A DNA stretch of 64,000 nucleotides from Geomonas oryzae (GTDB taxonomy: Bacteria > Desulfobacterota > Desulfuromonadia > Geobacterales > Geobacteraceae): positions 62,001 to 126,000 of the forward strand of contig NZ_RAHW01000004.1 of the NCBI RefSeq assembly GCF_004117875.1. The letters run 5' to 3'. The notes beneath the pieces were generated by a model that saw nothing but the letters and a program-made list of their open reading frames with translations, had not been told where the DNA came from and ran no database searches. A program made the translations under genes and the position numbers. Positions within the stretch are counted from its first letter, which is position 1. Each line of letters opens with the position of its first letter. This document shows positions 26,767-35,316 of the stretch, piece by piece.

Positions 26767-28842
26767 ATGAAGAAAATGGCATCGTTTCTTCCCATGGCGG
26801 CCTTACTTTTAGTTACGGCTCCGGCGCTGGCCGGTTCGCCGGTCTGCCAGAAGGCGCAGGCTATTATTAATCCAGGCAACCAAACAGGCGTCGTACCAGG
26901 TTCAACGGTGCCTCTCGATGGTACCAATTCGAACCCCAAGGACAACGTCGCCTGCGCATGGCGCTCGCTGGATTCCCCGGCGATGCCGATCATCAACCAG
27001 AACTCCTGCTTCGCCACCTTCAAGGCGCCCGACGTCGGCCCGTCCGGACAGACCTTCCGCTTCGAGCTGAAAGTCACCTCCCTGGAAGCCGGCTGCTCAT
27101 CCCAAGTCGACACTAAAACGACCAACATTTCGGTCGTCAACACCAACCATCCTCCTGTGGCCTCCGCCGTGGTTGCTGGCGGCGTTTTGCCATACAGCGT
27201 GAACGAGGGGACCCTGGTAACGCTGGACGCCGGCGGATCGGTGGATCCGGACGGCGATGCCCTGTCCTATTCCTGGGTACAGGTAATCGACTCGGCCAAT
27301 CCGGTCACGGCTGTGACCATCAACAACCCCGAAGGTGTCTCGGCCACCTTCACCGCCCCGCCGGAGCAGTACCCCAACGGTGAAACCCTCAGATTTCGCC
27401 TGACGGTTTCGGATGGATACCTTAGCAGTTCGACGGACATCCTCGTTCAAATCACGTCGGTCAACGCCGCTCCCTCCGCTAAGGTGTCATGTCCGGAAAC
27501 TGTGAACGAAGGAGATCCCCTCACGCTCAAAGGCCAGGACTCGTCCGACCCTGACGGCGGTGTTCTGGCGTACCAGTGGACCCAGTTGGAAGGGCTTCCC
27601 AATGCTGATTTGAGCCAGACCAACCTGGCCGCTTCTCAGATTGCATTTGCCGCTCCCAAACTGAGCTCGTTCCCGTATGACAAGATGACTTTCGGATTAA
27701 CGGTGACCGATAACGGGAATCTCACTGCCGATGCCTCCTGCCAGGTGAAGGTCAAAGACATCACGCCACCGATTATCAGCGGGGCCCCTGCAACCCTGGT
27801 CCTCAAGGAAGCAACTTCGGCGGCCGGAGCGGCGGCAACCTTTGCCCTAACGGCGCACGATGCCTACTATGGTGATGTGGATGTTACCTGTGACCCGGCA
27901 TCCGGCAGCACATTCCCCCTCGACGTGACGACTGCAGTGCAATGCAGCGCAAGCGACTTGGCGACGCCTCCCAACAAGGCTGAGGCTTCTTTCACGGTGA
28001 AGGTCGTGGATACCACGCCGCCGGAGTTGACCTTGCCTGGCGATATCGGGCCGACCGAAGGCGATACCCTTGGGGGCGCCACCATCACCTACGCCGACGC
28101 CGTGTCGGCGCTCGACCTCGTCGACGGGAAGAAGTCGGTCAGTTGTCTGCCGACATCGGGCGCCATTTTCCCGGTCGGCACTACTACGGTAAGCTGCAGT
28201 GCCAGCGATGCGCATAAGAATCAGGCAAACGGCAGTTTCTTGGTAACCGTAAAGGATACAACGCCGCCTGCCGTGGCATTTGCAGGCAACATCGCAGATG
28301 GCGACAGCTTTTACTATGGACAAACCCCAGCTGCGCCGACCTGCTCGGCAAACGACATCGTTTCGGGACCTGTAGCATGCCAGGTTTCCGGCTACAGCAG
28401 CTTTGTCGGCACCCACACCATGGTCGCAACCGCAAAAGACAATGCCAACAACACAGGGACATCGACTCGAACCTATACGGTCCAACCCTGGACCCTCAAA
28501 GGTTTCTACAACCCGGTTGTGATGACCAGCGGCACCCTCAATACCGCCAAAGGGGGGGCGACCATACCGCTTAAATTCGAGGTGTTCATGGGCTCGACTG
28601 AACTGACCAACACCTCTTCAGTGTCCAGCGTCCAGACGCAGTCAATAAGCTGCGATTCGGTTGCTGGCACGGAAGATCCGGTCGATGCCACCACCACGGG
28701 CGGCACCGCGCTCAGATACGACACAACCGCTGGGCAGTTCGTCTTCAACTGGCAGACCCCCAAAACACCGGGTAGCTGTTACGCGGTTACCGTCACGACG
28801 CTGGACGGCTCTAAGATTGTCGCCAACTTCAAGCTGAAATAG
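26767..28842 (+). CDS. Secreted PKD/HYR-domain protein with C-terminal PxKF-like domain
   Basis: This 691-residue exported protein starts with a clear signal peptide (MKKMASFLPM...APALAG). Two PKD/cadherin-like modules follow (about residues 125-330; motifs GGSVDPDGDALSYSW and SSDPDGGVLAYQW). Then come two HYR-type beta-sandwiches introduced by DITPPIIS and DTTPPELT (about 335-500), a third DTTPP module, and a C-terminal domain of the type GFYNPVV...TIPLKFEV (PxKF-like). Such modules mediate adhesion or matrix contacts. GGAGG lies 6 nt before the chosen ATG at 26767. The start at 26629 would place 46 residues before the signal. The 21-bp repeat array begins 35 bp after the stop. Confidence 0.85.
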   Translation: MKKMASFLPMAALLLVTAPALAGSPVCQKAQAIINPGNQTGVVPGSTVPLDGTNSNPKDNVACAWRSLDSPAMPIINQNSCFATFKAPDVGPSGQTFRFELKVTSLEAGCSSQVDTKTTNISVVNTNHPPVASAVVAGGVLPYSVNEGTLVTLDAGGSVDPDGDALSYSWVQVIDSANPVTAVTINNPEGVSATFTAPPEQYPNGETLRFRLTVSDGYLSSSTDILVQITSVNAAPSAKVSCPETVNEGDPLTLKGQDSSDPDGGVLAYQWTQLEGLPNADLSQTNLAASQIAFAAPKLSSFPYDKMTFGLTVTDNGNLTADASCQVKVKDITPPIISGAPATLVLKEATSAAGAAATFALTAHDAYYGDVDVTCDPASGSTFPLDVTTAVQCSASDLATPPNKAEASFTVKVVDTTPPELTLPGDIGPTEGDTLGGATITYADAVSALDLVDGKKSVSCLPTSGAIFPVGTTTVSCSASDAHKNQANGSFLVTVKDTTPPAVAFAGNIADGDSFYYGQTPAAPTCSANDIVSGPVACQVSGYSSFVGTHTMVATAKDNANNTGTSTRTYTVQPWTLKGFYNPVVMTSGTLNTAKGGATIPLKFEVFMGSTELTNTSSVSSVQTQSISCDSVAGTEDPVDATTTGGTALRYDTTAGQFVFNWQTPKTPGSCYAVTVTTLDGSKIVANFKLK

Positions 28843-28876
28843 CGCATCGCTGCATCGGCAATAAAGCGTACGGGGA

Positions 28877-29574
28877 CGAGATGGCATCTCCTAGTAACGA
28901 GATGCCATCTCGTCTGAACGAGTTTGACGCCTACCGGATCGAAATGACATCTCGTCCGAACGAAATGACATTTCGTCACAGACGAAGCCACTTCATCTCG
29001 TCGGAATACCCTTCTCCGAAACGAATTCCCCTTTCAATGAACGAAATCGCAAGGCATGCCGACGAAAGGACAACTCGTTCTTTCGAAATCGCATCCCGCA
29101 ATTCGAAATGATCTTTTGCGCCGACGAAATGATCTTTCGCGTGAGAGTTATGATGATTCGCTGAGAGGAAGTGGCATGTCGTCGCGCCAAGTTCAGTTCC
29201 GACCCACGAAGCAACGCCCTCATGTTCCGAAATGACATTTCATCCCGACGAGATGACATCTCGCTGCCGGGAAGAGGCATTCCGTGCCGACGAGATGCCG
29301 TTTCGTCCAGCAAGATGGCATTTCCCCCGCGCGAGATGACATTTCGCGGAAGGAGTAGCCGCAATTGCCTCCACGAACACGCATTTCACGGCGCCGAAAG
29401 TCCGTTTCTCCTGAGGAAGCATCATATCCTTCGCGGAGGTTGGCGTTTGCCGGCGGCAGGCGCTGCAGTTATTCCGTGAGGCGGCATGTTGTGTCAGCCG
29501 CAACACTTTTGGGGCGGGGGATAGAACGGTTCGTGGCGCCGAGATGTCTTTACGCCGTACGGGATGGCATTACC
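28877..29574. repeat. Array of degenerate 21-bp repeats with a 15-bp palindromic core
   Basis: The unit core is CGARATGNCATYTCG followed by a 6-bp linker such as TCCGAA. Clear units begin at 28877, 28898, 28940, 28961, 29104, 29125, 29228, 29249, 29270, 29291, 29311, 29332, 29540 and 29560, with degenerate units in register between them (for example 28919, 29042, 29063, 29084). Most start-to-start steps are 21 or 20 bp, with whole multiples across degraded parts. Unit 28961-28975 is a palindrome around its central A. The first ten units also stay in one reading frame on the plus strand (7-residue periods of the NEMTSRP type). That frame then stops, and no start signal, ribosome binding site or long ORF supports a gene. 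Confidence 0.88.
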
Positions 29575-29735
29575 TTCCGGCAAAACTGGACTTCACATAT
29601 ATAGTCGAGGCGATCGTACGGCCAAGTAAAAAACGAGCGTGCGGGTTGGCGATGGGGGGATTTGTTAAGCGTTGTCGGGGGACAGCACGAAGAGAGGCCC
29701 TGTATGTGCGCAAGGCCTCTCCTCCGTCAGGCGAC

Positions 29736-30404
29736 CTAGAGAATCCTCAAGCTGATGATCTCCGACCAAGGGCTCATCCCCCCTTTGCCGAAACACCTGA
29801 TTTTGAAATAGTACAGTTTTCCCGGCTCGAGACCGGAGAGCTCCATCTTTCTGCAGGAGTCGAACGGTCCCATGATCGTCCAGGACTCTTCCAGCGATGG
29901 ATCACCTGTGCAAAAAGCAAGGTAGTAGGCGCGAGCCTTTTCGACCTTGGCTGCGCTCGCCAGAATGGTGCCGGAGTTCACTCCATGCTTGACCTTCGGA
30001 TTCTGCGGCGCGTGCACGTTCGCGTTAACCGCACTCCGAGCCGCCTTCTTCCTGGGTTGCAACGGCAGGTTTACGATCAGACTGTTGTTGTTCTCAAGAA
30101 CCGACCTCATCACCGCCCACTGCACGGCTCCCGCCACATGCAGCTCCACGATGGGACGCATGGCGTCCCGTTCCGCTACCTTGTTCACGTCGTGGGATTC
30201 GGCAGCGGCATTTAAAACCAGGAAGTTGGTCCCCATGCCCTTCAGTGCGGAAGGCTTCGAAAGGGGTGGAGGGAAAGCCTGCTCTCCCTGGTGCCCCGAG
30301 TGAGCCTCGAAGGCGTCTCCCAGGTTGATGGCGTAGTGCCCAAGTTCGAGATGTGACATGTTACTGAGCTTCAAATCGACCGCGTTGAGAAAACGGTTTG
30401 GCAT
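29736..30404 (-). CDS. Protein with C-terminal fibronectin type III-like domain
   Basis: This 222-residue protein has no signal peptide or membrane segment. The C-terminal ~90 residues have the fibronectin III pattern: a Leu/Tyr pair in LEPGKLYYFKIRCFG and the closing GGMSPWSEIISLRIL. The N-terminal ~120 residues (MPNRFLNAVDLKLSN start) are not assignable. I chose the ATG at 30404, which has AGGAGG 6 nt upstream. The open frame extends to 31181, but that part is antisense to a kinase gene and has no family support. The gene points towards the 21-bp array. Function is unknown. Confidence 0.8.
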   Translation of the reverse strand: MPNRFLNAVDLKLSNMSHLELGHYAINLGDAFEAHSGHQGEQAFPPPLSKPSALKGMGTNFLVLNAAAESHDVNKVAERDAMRPIVELHVAGAVQWAVMRSVLENNNSLIVNLPLQPRKKAARSAVNANVHAPQNPKVKHGVNSGTILASAAKVEKARAYYLAFCTGDPSLEESWTIMGPFDSCRKMELSGLEPGKLYYFKIRCFGKGGMSPWSEIISLRIL

Positions 30405-30605
30405 ACCTGTTCCTCCTTGTGTGTGAGATCGCGATTCGGAAAAAAGTAACAGGCCGCCTTGGAATTGTAAAGCGATTCTAATTTTTTTTAAGCAGCTACT
30501 CTCGTGGCCTTGGTAGAAGTGGTGCTGTCGGGCCGATTCCGCTTGATTCCCTGCGCCGATTGTCTTAATTATTCCTGGTAAGCAATCCCCCGGACGGGAG
30601 CAGCA

Positions 30606-30914
30606 ATGGATCAGCATCTGACGTATATCTTCGCCGGCAACATCTTCCTCATCTTCATCGACGCCACGGTCGGCTATTATGCAGCGCCCGCCGTCGCCCT
30701 GCTCGTCGGAACCGACGAGGAGGAGGTCGGGCGTACCGTGCGCAGCGTCCGGCGACTGCTGTCCTGGGTGGTCACCCTGTACATGTTCTTCAACTGCCTC
30801 GCCTATTTCGACAACAAGGCATGGCTTTTGTACTTCACCACTGCAGTCCTTGCCGTTGACATCACGGCGCAACTGCTCCTCTTCCGCAAGGTGATCGGGC
30901 GCAGAGGGCGCTGA
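30606..30914 (+). CDS. Small membrane protein of unknown function
   Basis: This 102-residue protein has three predicted membrane helices: about residues 7-34 (containing an Asp in IFIDATVGYY), 52-68 (SWVVTLYMFFNCLAYF) and 73-94. The middle soluble loop is charged (TDEEEVGRTVRSVRRL) and the C terminus is basic. A GGGAG motif precedes the ATG. It lies alone between a divergent fibronectin-like gene and a kinase gene. I do not recognise the family. Codon use resembles that of the neighbours, which supports it being real. Confidence 0.6.
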   Translation: MDQHLTYIFAGNIFLIFIDATVGYYAAPAVALLVGTDEEEVGRTVRSVRRLLSWVVTLYMFFNCLAYFDNKAWLLYFTTAVLAVDITAQLLLFRKVIGRRGR

Positions 30915-31119
30915 ACCTCCGGGAGAGGACGAGGCTGTGTTGCTCTCCTTCCATTGCCCGACCGTCACTGTACAAATAAAGTCTTTATCAATTTGAATTA
31001 ATGTGTTAGCTTTGCGGTTCGTTTGCGACATCAGCCGACATACGGGGCAACGCATGAGCTGTAGAGCATCTTTCATCGAAAGATTGAAGGCCTGCATATG
31101 GCAAGATGGGGAGGACAGC

Positions 31120-32799
31120 ATGGAGCTGGTCCTCTTCGGCGTACTTTGCCTGATGGCCGCTGTCGTTTCCGTGTTTGTCATGATGCCTGCGAATTATCTG
31201 CAGGGCCTCCCTCCTTTCATCAACGTGCTGCTCTCCCTATTTGCTGTTTTTGCTCTGGTCCTTTTCCGTGAGTCATGCTGCGGCAGGTCACATCCGAAGA
31301 AACTGTTTTTCCTTCTTCTGGCCCTGCTTGACCTGGTGTGGTTTCCAAACGGGGCGTCTTTAGGCAGCATCCCCTTCTTTTTCGTATGCATTTTCATGTA
31401 CCTGCCGATATTTTTCCGGGGCAGGCAGCGCCAGGTGCTAGTTGCCATTGCCGTGCTTGACGTCATTGCGCTCCTTGCACTGGAACTGCGTTTCCCGGAG
31501 TGGGTGGTTCCTTTCCGGTCCCAGTACGACAGGATAGCCGACGAGGTCGTTGGGTTCGTTGTGACGGCAGGTGCGTGTACGACCATGCTTTGGGCCTTGA
31601 TCAAGAGGTACGATCACGAACAGAAACGCCTGCAGTCGGTCAACGAAGAGCTGCAACAAATCATCGTGGAGCGGTCGCTGGTAGAGGGTGCATTGCAGCA
31701 AAACCGAGAGTTGCTCAATGCGATAATCGAAGGAACCACCGACGCCGTTTTCGTGAAAGATGTCAACGGGCGATACCTTCTCCTCAATAAGGCCTCGTTG
31801 CAGATGACCGGAAAGGAATTGTCGGAGATCCTCGGGAGGGACGACACGGAGCTGTTCTCGTCGGAAGAGGCTCGGCGGGTCATGGAGGAGGATCAAAGGG
31901 TGCTTCGCAACAACGCCGTCAGCGTCGTGGAGCACGAAATCGCGTCGTTAAAAGGCGAGCGCATCCTGGTAGAGGTGACGAAAGGTCCGCTGCACGACAA
32001 GGAAGGAAACGTGGTCGGTGTCTTCGGGATCAGTCGGGACATCACGCAGACCCGCAGGATGGCCGAGGAGTTGAGCCTGCTGAACGAGGAATTGGAGCGG
32101 CGCGTCGTCGAGCGCACCGCCCGGCTCGAGGCCGCCATGAAGGAGCAGGAAACCTTCAGCTATTCCGTGTCTCACGACCTGCGCGGGCCGCTGCGCCACA
32201 TCAACAGCTACACATCCATCGTGCTTGAGGAGTACGGCTCCCACCTTCCGCCCGATGGGAAGCAGTACCTGGAGCGGGTCTGCGCCTCGACGCGCAGGAT
32301 GGGGACCCTGATCGACGACCTGCTCGAACTCTCCCGCATCGGACGCTCGGAACTCAACAAGGTGCCGGTCAACTTGAGTGAGGTCGCCCGCTCCATAGGG
32401 AGCAAGCTTCAGGATGCCGAGCCGCAGCGCCGGGTGGAGATGCTGATCGAGCCGGACCTGGAGGTGCACGGTGACCGGGGGCTTTTGGAGCAGATGCTGG
32501 AAAACCTGGTGGCCAATGCCTGGAAATACTCGAGCGTGCGTGAGACGGCCAGGATCGAGGTGGGGCGCAGCGGGGGGGCTTTGAAAGGCACCTTCTTCGT
32601 GCGTGACAACGGCGCCGGGTTCGACATGGCTTACCAGAACAAGCTTTTCGGCGCCTTCCAGCGGCTGCATGGTTCCGAGTTCGAGGGGACGGGAATCGGG
32701 CTCGCCACGGTGAAGCGGATCGTCGAGCGGCACGGCGGCAGCGTGTGGGCCCACGGCGTGGTCGACGAGGGCGCAACCGTCTATTTCTGCCTCCCCTGA
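31120..32799 (+). CDS. Membrane sensor histidine kinase with PAS domain
   Basis: This 559-residue kinase has about six N-terminal membrane helices (residues 1-165), a short coiled linker and a PAS domain (about 200-320; motif NAIIEGTTDAVFVKDVNG). A phytochrome-type HisKA domain follows with the phospho-acceptor His352 in SVSHDLRGPLRHI, then an HATPase domain with N, G1 and G2 boxes (NAWKYSS, DNGAGFDM, GTGIGLATVKRI). There is no receiver domain and no adjacent response regulator, so its partner is elsewhere. I chose the ATG at 31120 with GGGAGG upstream. An ATG at 31003 is in frame but would add 39 residues without similarity to a kinase start. Confidence 0.88.
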   Translation: MELVLFGVLCLMAAVVSVFVMMPANYLQGLPPFINVLLSLFAVFALVLFRESCCGRSHPKKLFFLLLALLDLVWFPNGASLGSIPFFFVCIFMYLPIFFRGRQRQVLVAIAVLDVIALLALELRFPEWVVPFRSQYDRIADEVVGFVVTAGACTTMLWALIKRYDHEQKRLQSVNEELQQIIVERSLVEGALQQNRELLNAIIEGTTDAVFVKDVNGRYLLLNKASLQMTGKELSEILGRDDTELFSSEEARRVMEEDQRVLRNNAVSVVEHEIASLKGERILVEVTKGPLHDKEGNVVGVFGISRDITQTRRMAEELSLLNEELERRVVERTARLEAAMKEQETFSYSVSHDLRGPLRHINSYTSIVLEEYGSHLPPDGKQYLERVCASTRRMGTLIDDLLELSRIGRSELNKVPVNLSEVARSIGSKLQDAEPQRRVEMLIEPDLEVHGDRGLLEQMLENLVANAWKYSSVRETARIEVGRSGGALKGTFFVRDNGAGFDMAYQNKLFGAFQRLHGSEFEGTGIGLATVKRIVERHGGSVWAHGVVDEGATVYFCLP

Positions 32800-32818
32800 T
32801 CATGCCGCGGGAGGGCTC

Positions 32819-33556
32819 ATGCTCAGATCGCTCAAACTTCTTACCGTCTGCCTGGTGGCGCTTTTGCTGAGCGCCATGGCCTGGCAGCGGCAGCTTCTCT
32901 ACTTCCCCACCCATCATGACCTGGACAACGGTCTCACCCCGTGGCGCGACAAGGGCGAGCTCATAGGCTTTTACCGTCCGGTCCACGCCCCGGCGAACGT
33001 CTGGCTCATGACCCACGGCAACGGCGGACAGGCGAGCGACCGGGCTTACGCCGTCCCCTCCTTTTCCCGCTCCGATGCGGTCTACATCCTGGAATACCCG
33101 GGGTACGGCCTGCGCAAGGGGACTCCCTCCCAAGAAAGCATCAACGAGGCGGCCAAAAAGGCGTATCTCCTTTTGCGGCGGCAGTATCCCCACACGCCGG
33201 TCTGCGTGGCGGGAGAATCCCTCGGCAGCGGGCCGGCTTCTTTTCTCGCCACGGTGACGCCGCCACCCGACAAAATCGTCCTCATCGCCCCTTTTGACAA
33301 GCTGCACAGGGTAGGGCAGTACCACTACCGGTTTCTCCCTGTGCGCCTGCTTCTGGCGGACGACTGGGACAACGTGAAGTCGCTTGCGGGATACCCGGGA
33401 AAGGTGGAGATCTTCGGCGCGAAGGACGACGAGGTCATCCCGGCGCGCTTCGCAAAGGCCCTGGCGGAGAGCAGGCCGGGGACGGTGTTTCACGAGATAC
33501 CGGGGGGGCATAACGACTGGGCGACGCCTGGGCGGGTCAGCATCAGGAATCCCTGA
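32819..33556 (+). CDS. Membrane-anchored alpha/beta hydrolase
   Basis: This 245-residue hydrolase has an N-terminal hydrophobic anchor (residues 5-22) and a serine-hydrolase core. The nucleophile is Ser134 in GESLGSG, the oxyanion segment is THGNGGQ near residue 64, the likely acid is in GAKDDEVIP, and the His is in GGHNDW near the C terminus. It resembles the ABHD/YfhR-type hydrolases of unknown substrate. It starts 19 nt after the kinase gene, so it may be cotranscribed. The C-terminal end is close to the rubrerythrin terminator on the opposite strand. Confidence 0.85.
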   Translation: MLRSLKLLTVCLVALLLSAMAWQRQLLYFPTHHDLDNGLTPWRDKGELIGFYRPVHAPANVWLMTHGNGGQASDRAYAVPSFSRSDAVYILEYPGYGLRKGTPSQESINEAAKKAYLLLRRQYPHTPVCVAGESLGSGPASFLATVTPPPDKIVLIAPFDKLHRVGQYHYRFLPVRLLLADDWDNVKSLAGYPGKVEIFGAKDDEVIPARFAKALAESRPGTVFHEIPGGHNDWATPGRVSIRNP

Positions 33557-33605
33557 TGGGAAGGGAAAAGGAGATCGTCTCGGAAAGGGCGTTCGTGAAA
33601 AAGAA

Positions 33606-33633
33606 AGGGCGCAGCCGATGCCGGCCGCGCCCT
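33606..33633 (-). terminator. Intrinsic terminator of the rubrerythrin gene
   Basis: Read on minus, AGGGCGC and GCGCCCT form a 7-bp stem around a GC-rich loop, followed by TTCTTTTTC. It begins 8 nt after the stop codon. Confidence 0.7.
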
Positions 33634-33640
33634 CGTCGCG

Positions 33641-34141
33641 TTATGCGATCCTGGAAAATTTTTCCTTAGGCACCAGGCATACGGCGCATTTGTCGGGCGC
33701 CTCGTCGTACACCGTGTTGCCGCAGACTTCGCAGACATAGATCGGGCGGTCGGCCAGATCGACGCCGTTTTGCACGGCGGCCAGCGCCTGCTGGTACAGG
33801 TCGTGGTGTACCTCCTCGACCGCGAGGGCGAACTTGAAGGAGTTCTCCGCCGCGCGATCACCGTCCTTTTTCGCCTGCTCGAGAAACGGCGGGTACATCT
33901 GCTGGAACTCGAAACCTTCGCCTTCGATGGCTTCCTTCAGGTTTTCCACCGTCCCCTTGATCCCGCCCATCGCCCGCAGGTGCGCGTGGGCGTGCACCGT
34001 CTCGGCATGTGCCGCGGCACGGAACAGTTTCGCTACCTGCGGCAGCCCCTCCGCCTCGGCTTTCGCAGCAAAGGCAAGGTATTTACGGTTTGCCTGACTC
34101 TCCCCGGCGAACGCTTCGGCAAGATTCTCCTTAGTCGACAT
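33641..34141 (-). CDS. Rubrerythrin
   Basis: This 166-residue non-haem iron peroxidase reduces hydrogen peroxide in anaerobes. The N-terminal ferritin-like four-helix bundle carries the diiron ligands (EAFAGESQANRKY, HAETVHAHAH, AVEEVHHDLY). A C-terminal rubredoxin-like domain has CEVC and CAVC for the Fe(SCys)4 site. The length is slightly shorter than the classic ~190-residue protein but both domains are complete. GGAGGAAG lies just upstream of the ATG. It is divergent from exoD and convergent with the hydrolase gene. Confidence 0.95.
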   Translation of the reverse strand: MSTKENLAEAFAGESQANRKYLAFAAKAEAEGLPQVAKLFRAAAHAETVHAHAHLRAMGGIKGTVENLKEAIEGEGFEFQQMYPPFLEQAKKDGDRAAENSFKFALAVEEVHHDLYQQALAAVQNGVDLADRPIYVCEVCGNTVYDEAPDKCAVCLVPKEKFSRIA

Positions 34142-34273
34142 CTCTTCCTCCCTGTTATTAAAATGTGCTGTTTGAATATAGACAGAGATCTTCCACAGTC
34201 AAGGAATGGAAAGATTATATTTATCTGATATGTATACGGTTTTCGGCAGGGCAGAGGGGGGTGGCGGAGCCTC

Positions 34274-34301
34274 TTGACATTGGTCGCATCCAATGTAATC
34301 T
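34274..34301 (+). promoter_or_regulatory. Promoter with embedded palindromic operator before exoD
   Basis: A perfect TTGACA (34274-34279) is followed after 16 bp by TAATCT (34296-34301). The spacer is filled by a perfect inverted repeat ACATTGG-N6-CCAATGT (34277-34296) that overlaps both promoter elements. This is the layout of a repressor site. The exoD ATG is 51 nt further on. Confidence 0.6.
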
Positions 34302-34352
34302 GCGAAAGGCTGTCTAAGGGGTGCTTTGACGGCGGTATGAGAGAGGCTCCGC

Positions 34353-34937
34353 ATGGAGAGAGAGATCACCAACCTTCAGGAGATGCTGGACCGCATCAAC
34401 CAGTCGGCCGACGACGAAGGGCGTGTTTCCTTGGGGCAGATAGTTGAGTCGGTGGGGGATCGATCCTTCGGGCCTTTGCTGCTCATGGTGGGGGTGATCG
34501 CGGCCTCCCCGATCAGCGGCATGCCGGGCGTGCCGACTACGATGGGGATCTTCATCCTGCTCATCGCAGGGCAGCTCTTCTTTCGCAGGGAACATTTCTG
34601 GCTGCCGAAATGGGTCCTGCGCCGCTCGCTGGCCAAGGAAAAGGTGCACACGGCGGTGCGGTGGTTGAGTCCCCCGGCCCGTTTCATCGACCGCTGGCTC
34701 AGGCCGCGCATGTCCGCGCTGATCCAGGGGGGGAGCACCTACCTCATCTCGTTTGTCTGTGCATCCATAGCCATCGTCATGCCGATGATGGAGTTGGTCC
34801 CTTTCTCCGCACACGGCGCCGGGCTCGCCCTCACCGCTTTCGGCCTGGCGCTCATTTCCCGCGATGGTCTGTTGGCCCTCATCGCCTTCGCCGTGACCGC
34901 CGTGAGTTTCGGCGTGGTTGTCTACCAGTTCAGCTGA
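34353..34937 (+). CDS. exoD: ExoD-family membrane protein
   Basis: This 194-residue protein matches the ExoD family of exopolysaccharide-associated membrane proteins. The N terminus has the family pattern LQEMLDRI...SLGQIVESVGDRSFGPLLLM, followed by four hydrophobic helices with the segments GMPGVPTTMGIFILLIAGQLFF and VPFSAHGAGLALTAFGLALISRDG. Its molecular role is not established. It has its own promoter with a palindromic operator. The last 8 nt overlap the end of the convergent cupin gene. Confidence 0.85.
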   Translation: MEREITNLQEMLDRINQSADDEGRVSLGQIVESVGDRSFGPLLLMVGVIAASPISGMPGVPTTMGIFILLIAGQLFFRREHFWLPKWVLRRSLAKEKVHTAVRWLSPPARFIDRWLRPRMSALIQGGSTYLISFVCASIAIVMPMMELVPFSAHGAGLALTAFGLALISRDGLLALIAFAVTAVSFGVVVYQFS

Positions 34938-35265
34938 CGCCGCCCGGAAGGTACTCCTTGCGCACGGGTGAGAAAACCTCGATCGCCACCGAGTCCTCGA
35001 TGATCTCGGCGCGATGCTCGGCCCCTCCGGCGATGCACCAGCCGTCCCCTGGCTGCACCTCGTGCGGGACACCGGCTATGGTCAGCCTGATCCGGCCGCT
35101 CACGAGGTATCCCGTCTGCTCGTGCGGGTGGCTGTGCATCGGCAGCAGGGCCCCCTTTTCAAGAACGAACTCGACCATCAGCGTCTTTTGGCCGTGCACC
35201 AGCGTCTTCTGCATGATCCCCGGCAGGACTTCCCGATAACCTGCACCGCACTTCTTTTCGAACAT
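34930..35265 (-). CDS. Small cupin-domain protein
   Basis: This 111-residue single cupin has the metal-binding motif 1 in HSHPHEQTGYLVSGR (three His and a Glu) and motif 2 in PGDGWCIAGGAEHRA with the fourth ligand. Such proteins are isomerases, dioxygenases or metabolite-binding proteins, and the substrate cannot be assigned. It lies 51 nt after trmL on the same strand and overlaps the exoD 3' end by 8 nt. An AGGAGAG ribosome binding site precedes the ATG. Confidence 0.85.
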   Translation of the reverse strand: MFEKKCGAGYREVLPGIMQKTLVHGQKTLMVEFVLEKGALLPMHSHPHEQTGYLVSGRIRLTIAGVPHEVQPGDGWCIAGGAEHRAEIIEDSVAIEVFSPVRKEYLPGGVS

Positions 35266-35316
35266 CCGTCTCTCCTTTCCAGATGCCGGGGCCGTCCGCG
35301 CCGGCGGGGAGGGGAG

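Noticed and set aside
28877-29574. CRISPR array
   Set aside because: The units repeat without unique spacers of constant length. The linker is only 6 bp and is itself conserved.
30405-31181. Upstream extension of the fibronectin-like gene on minus
   Set aside because: The extension is antisense to the small membrane protein and the kinase gene. The ATG at 30404 has AGGAGG.
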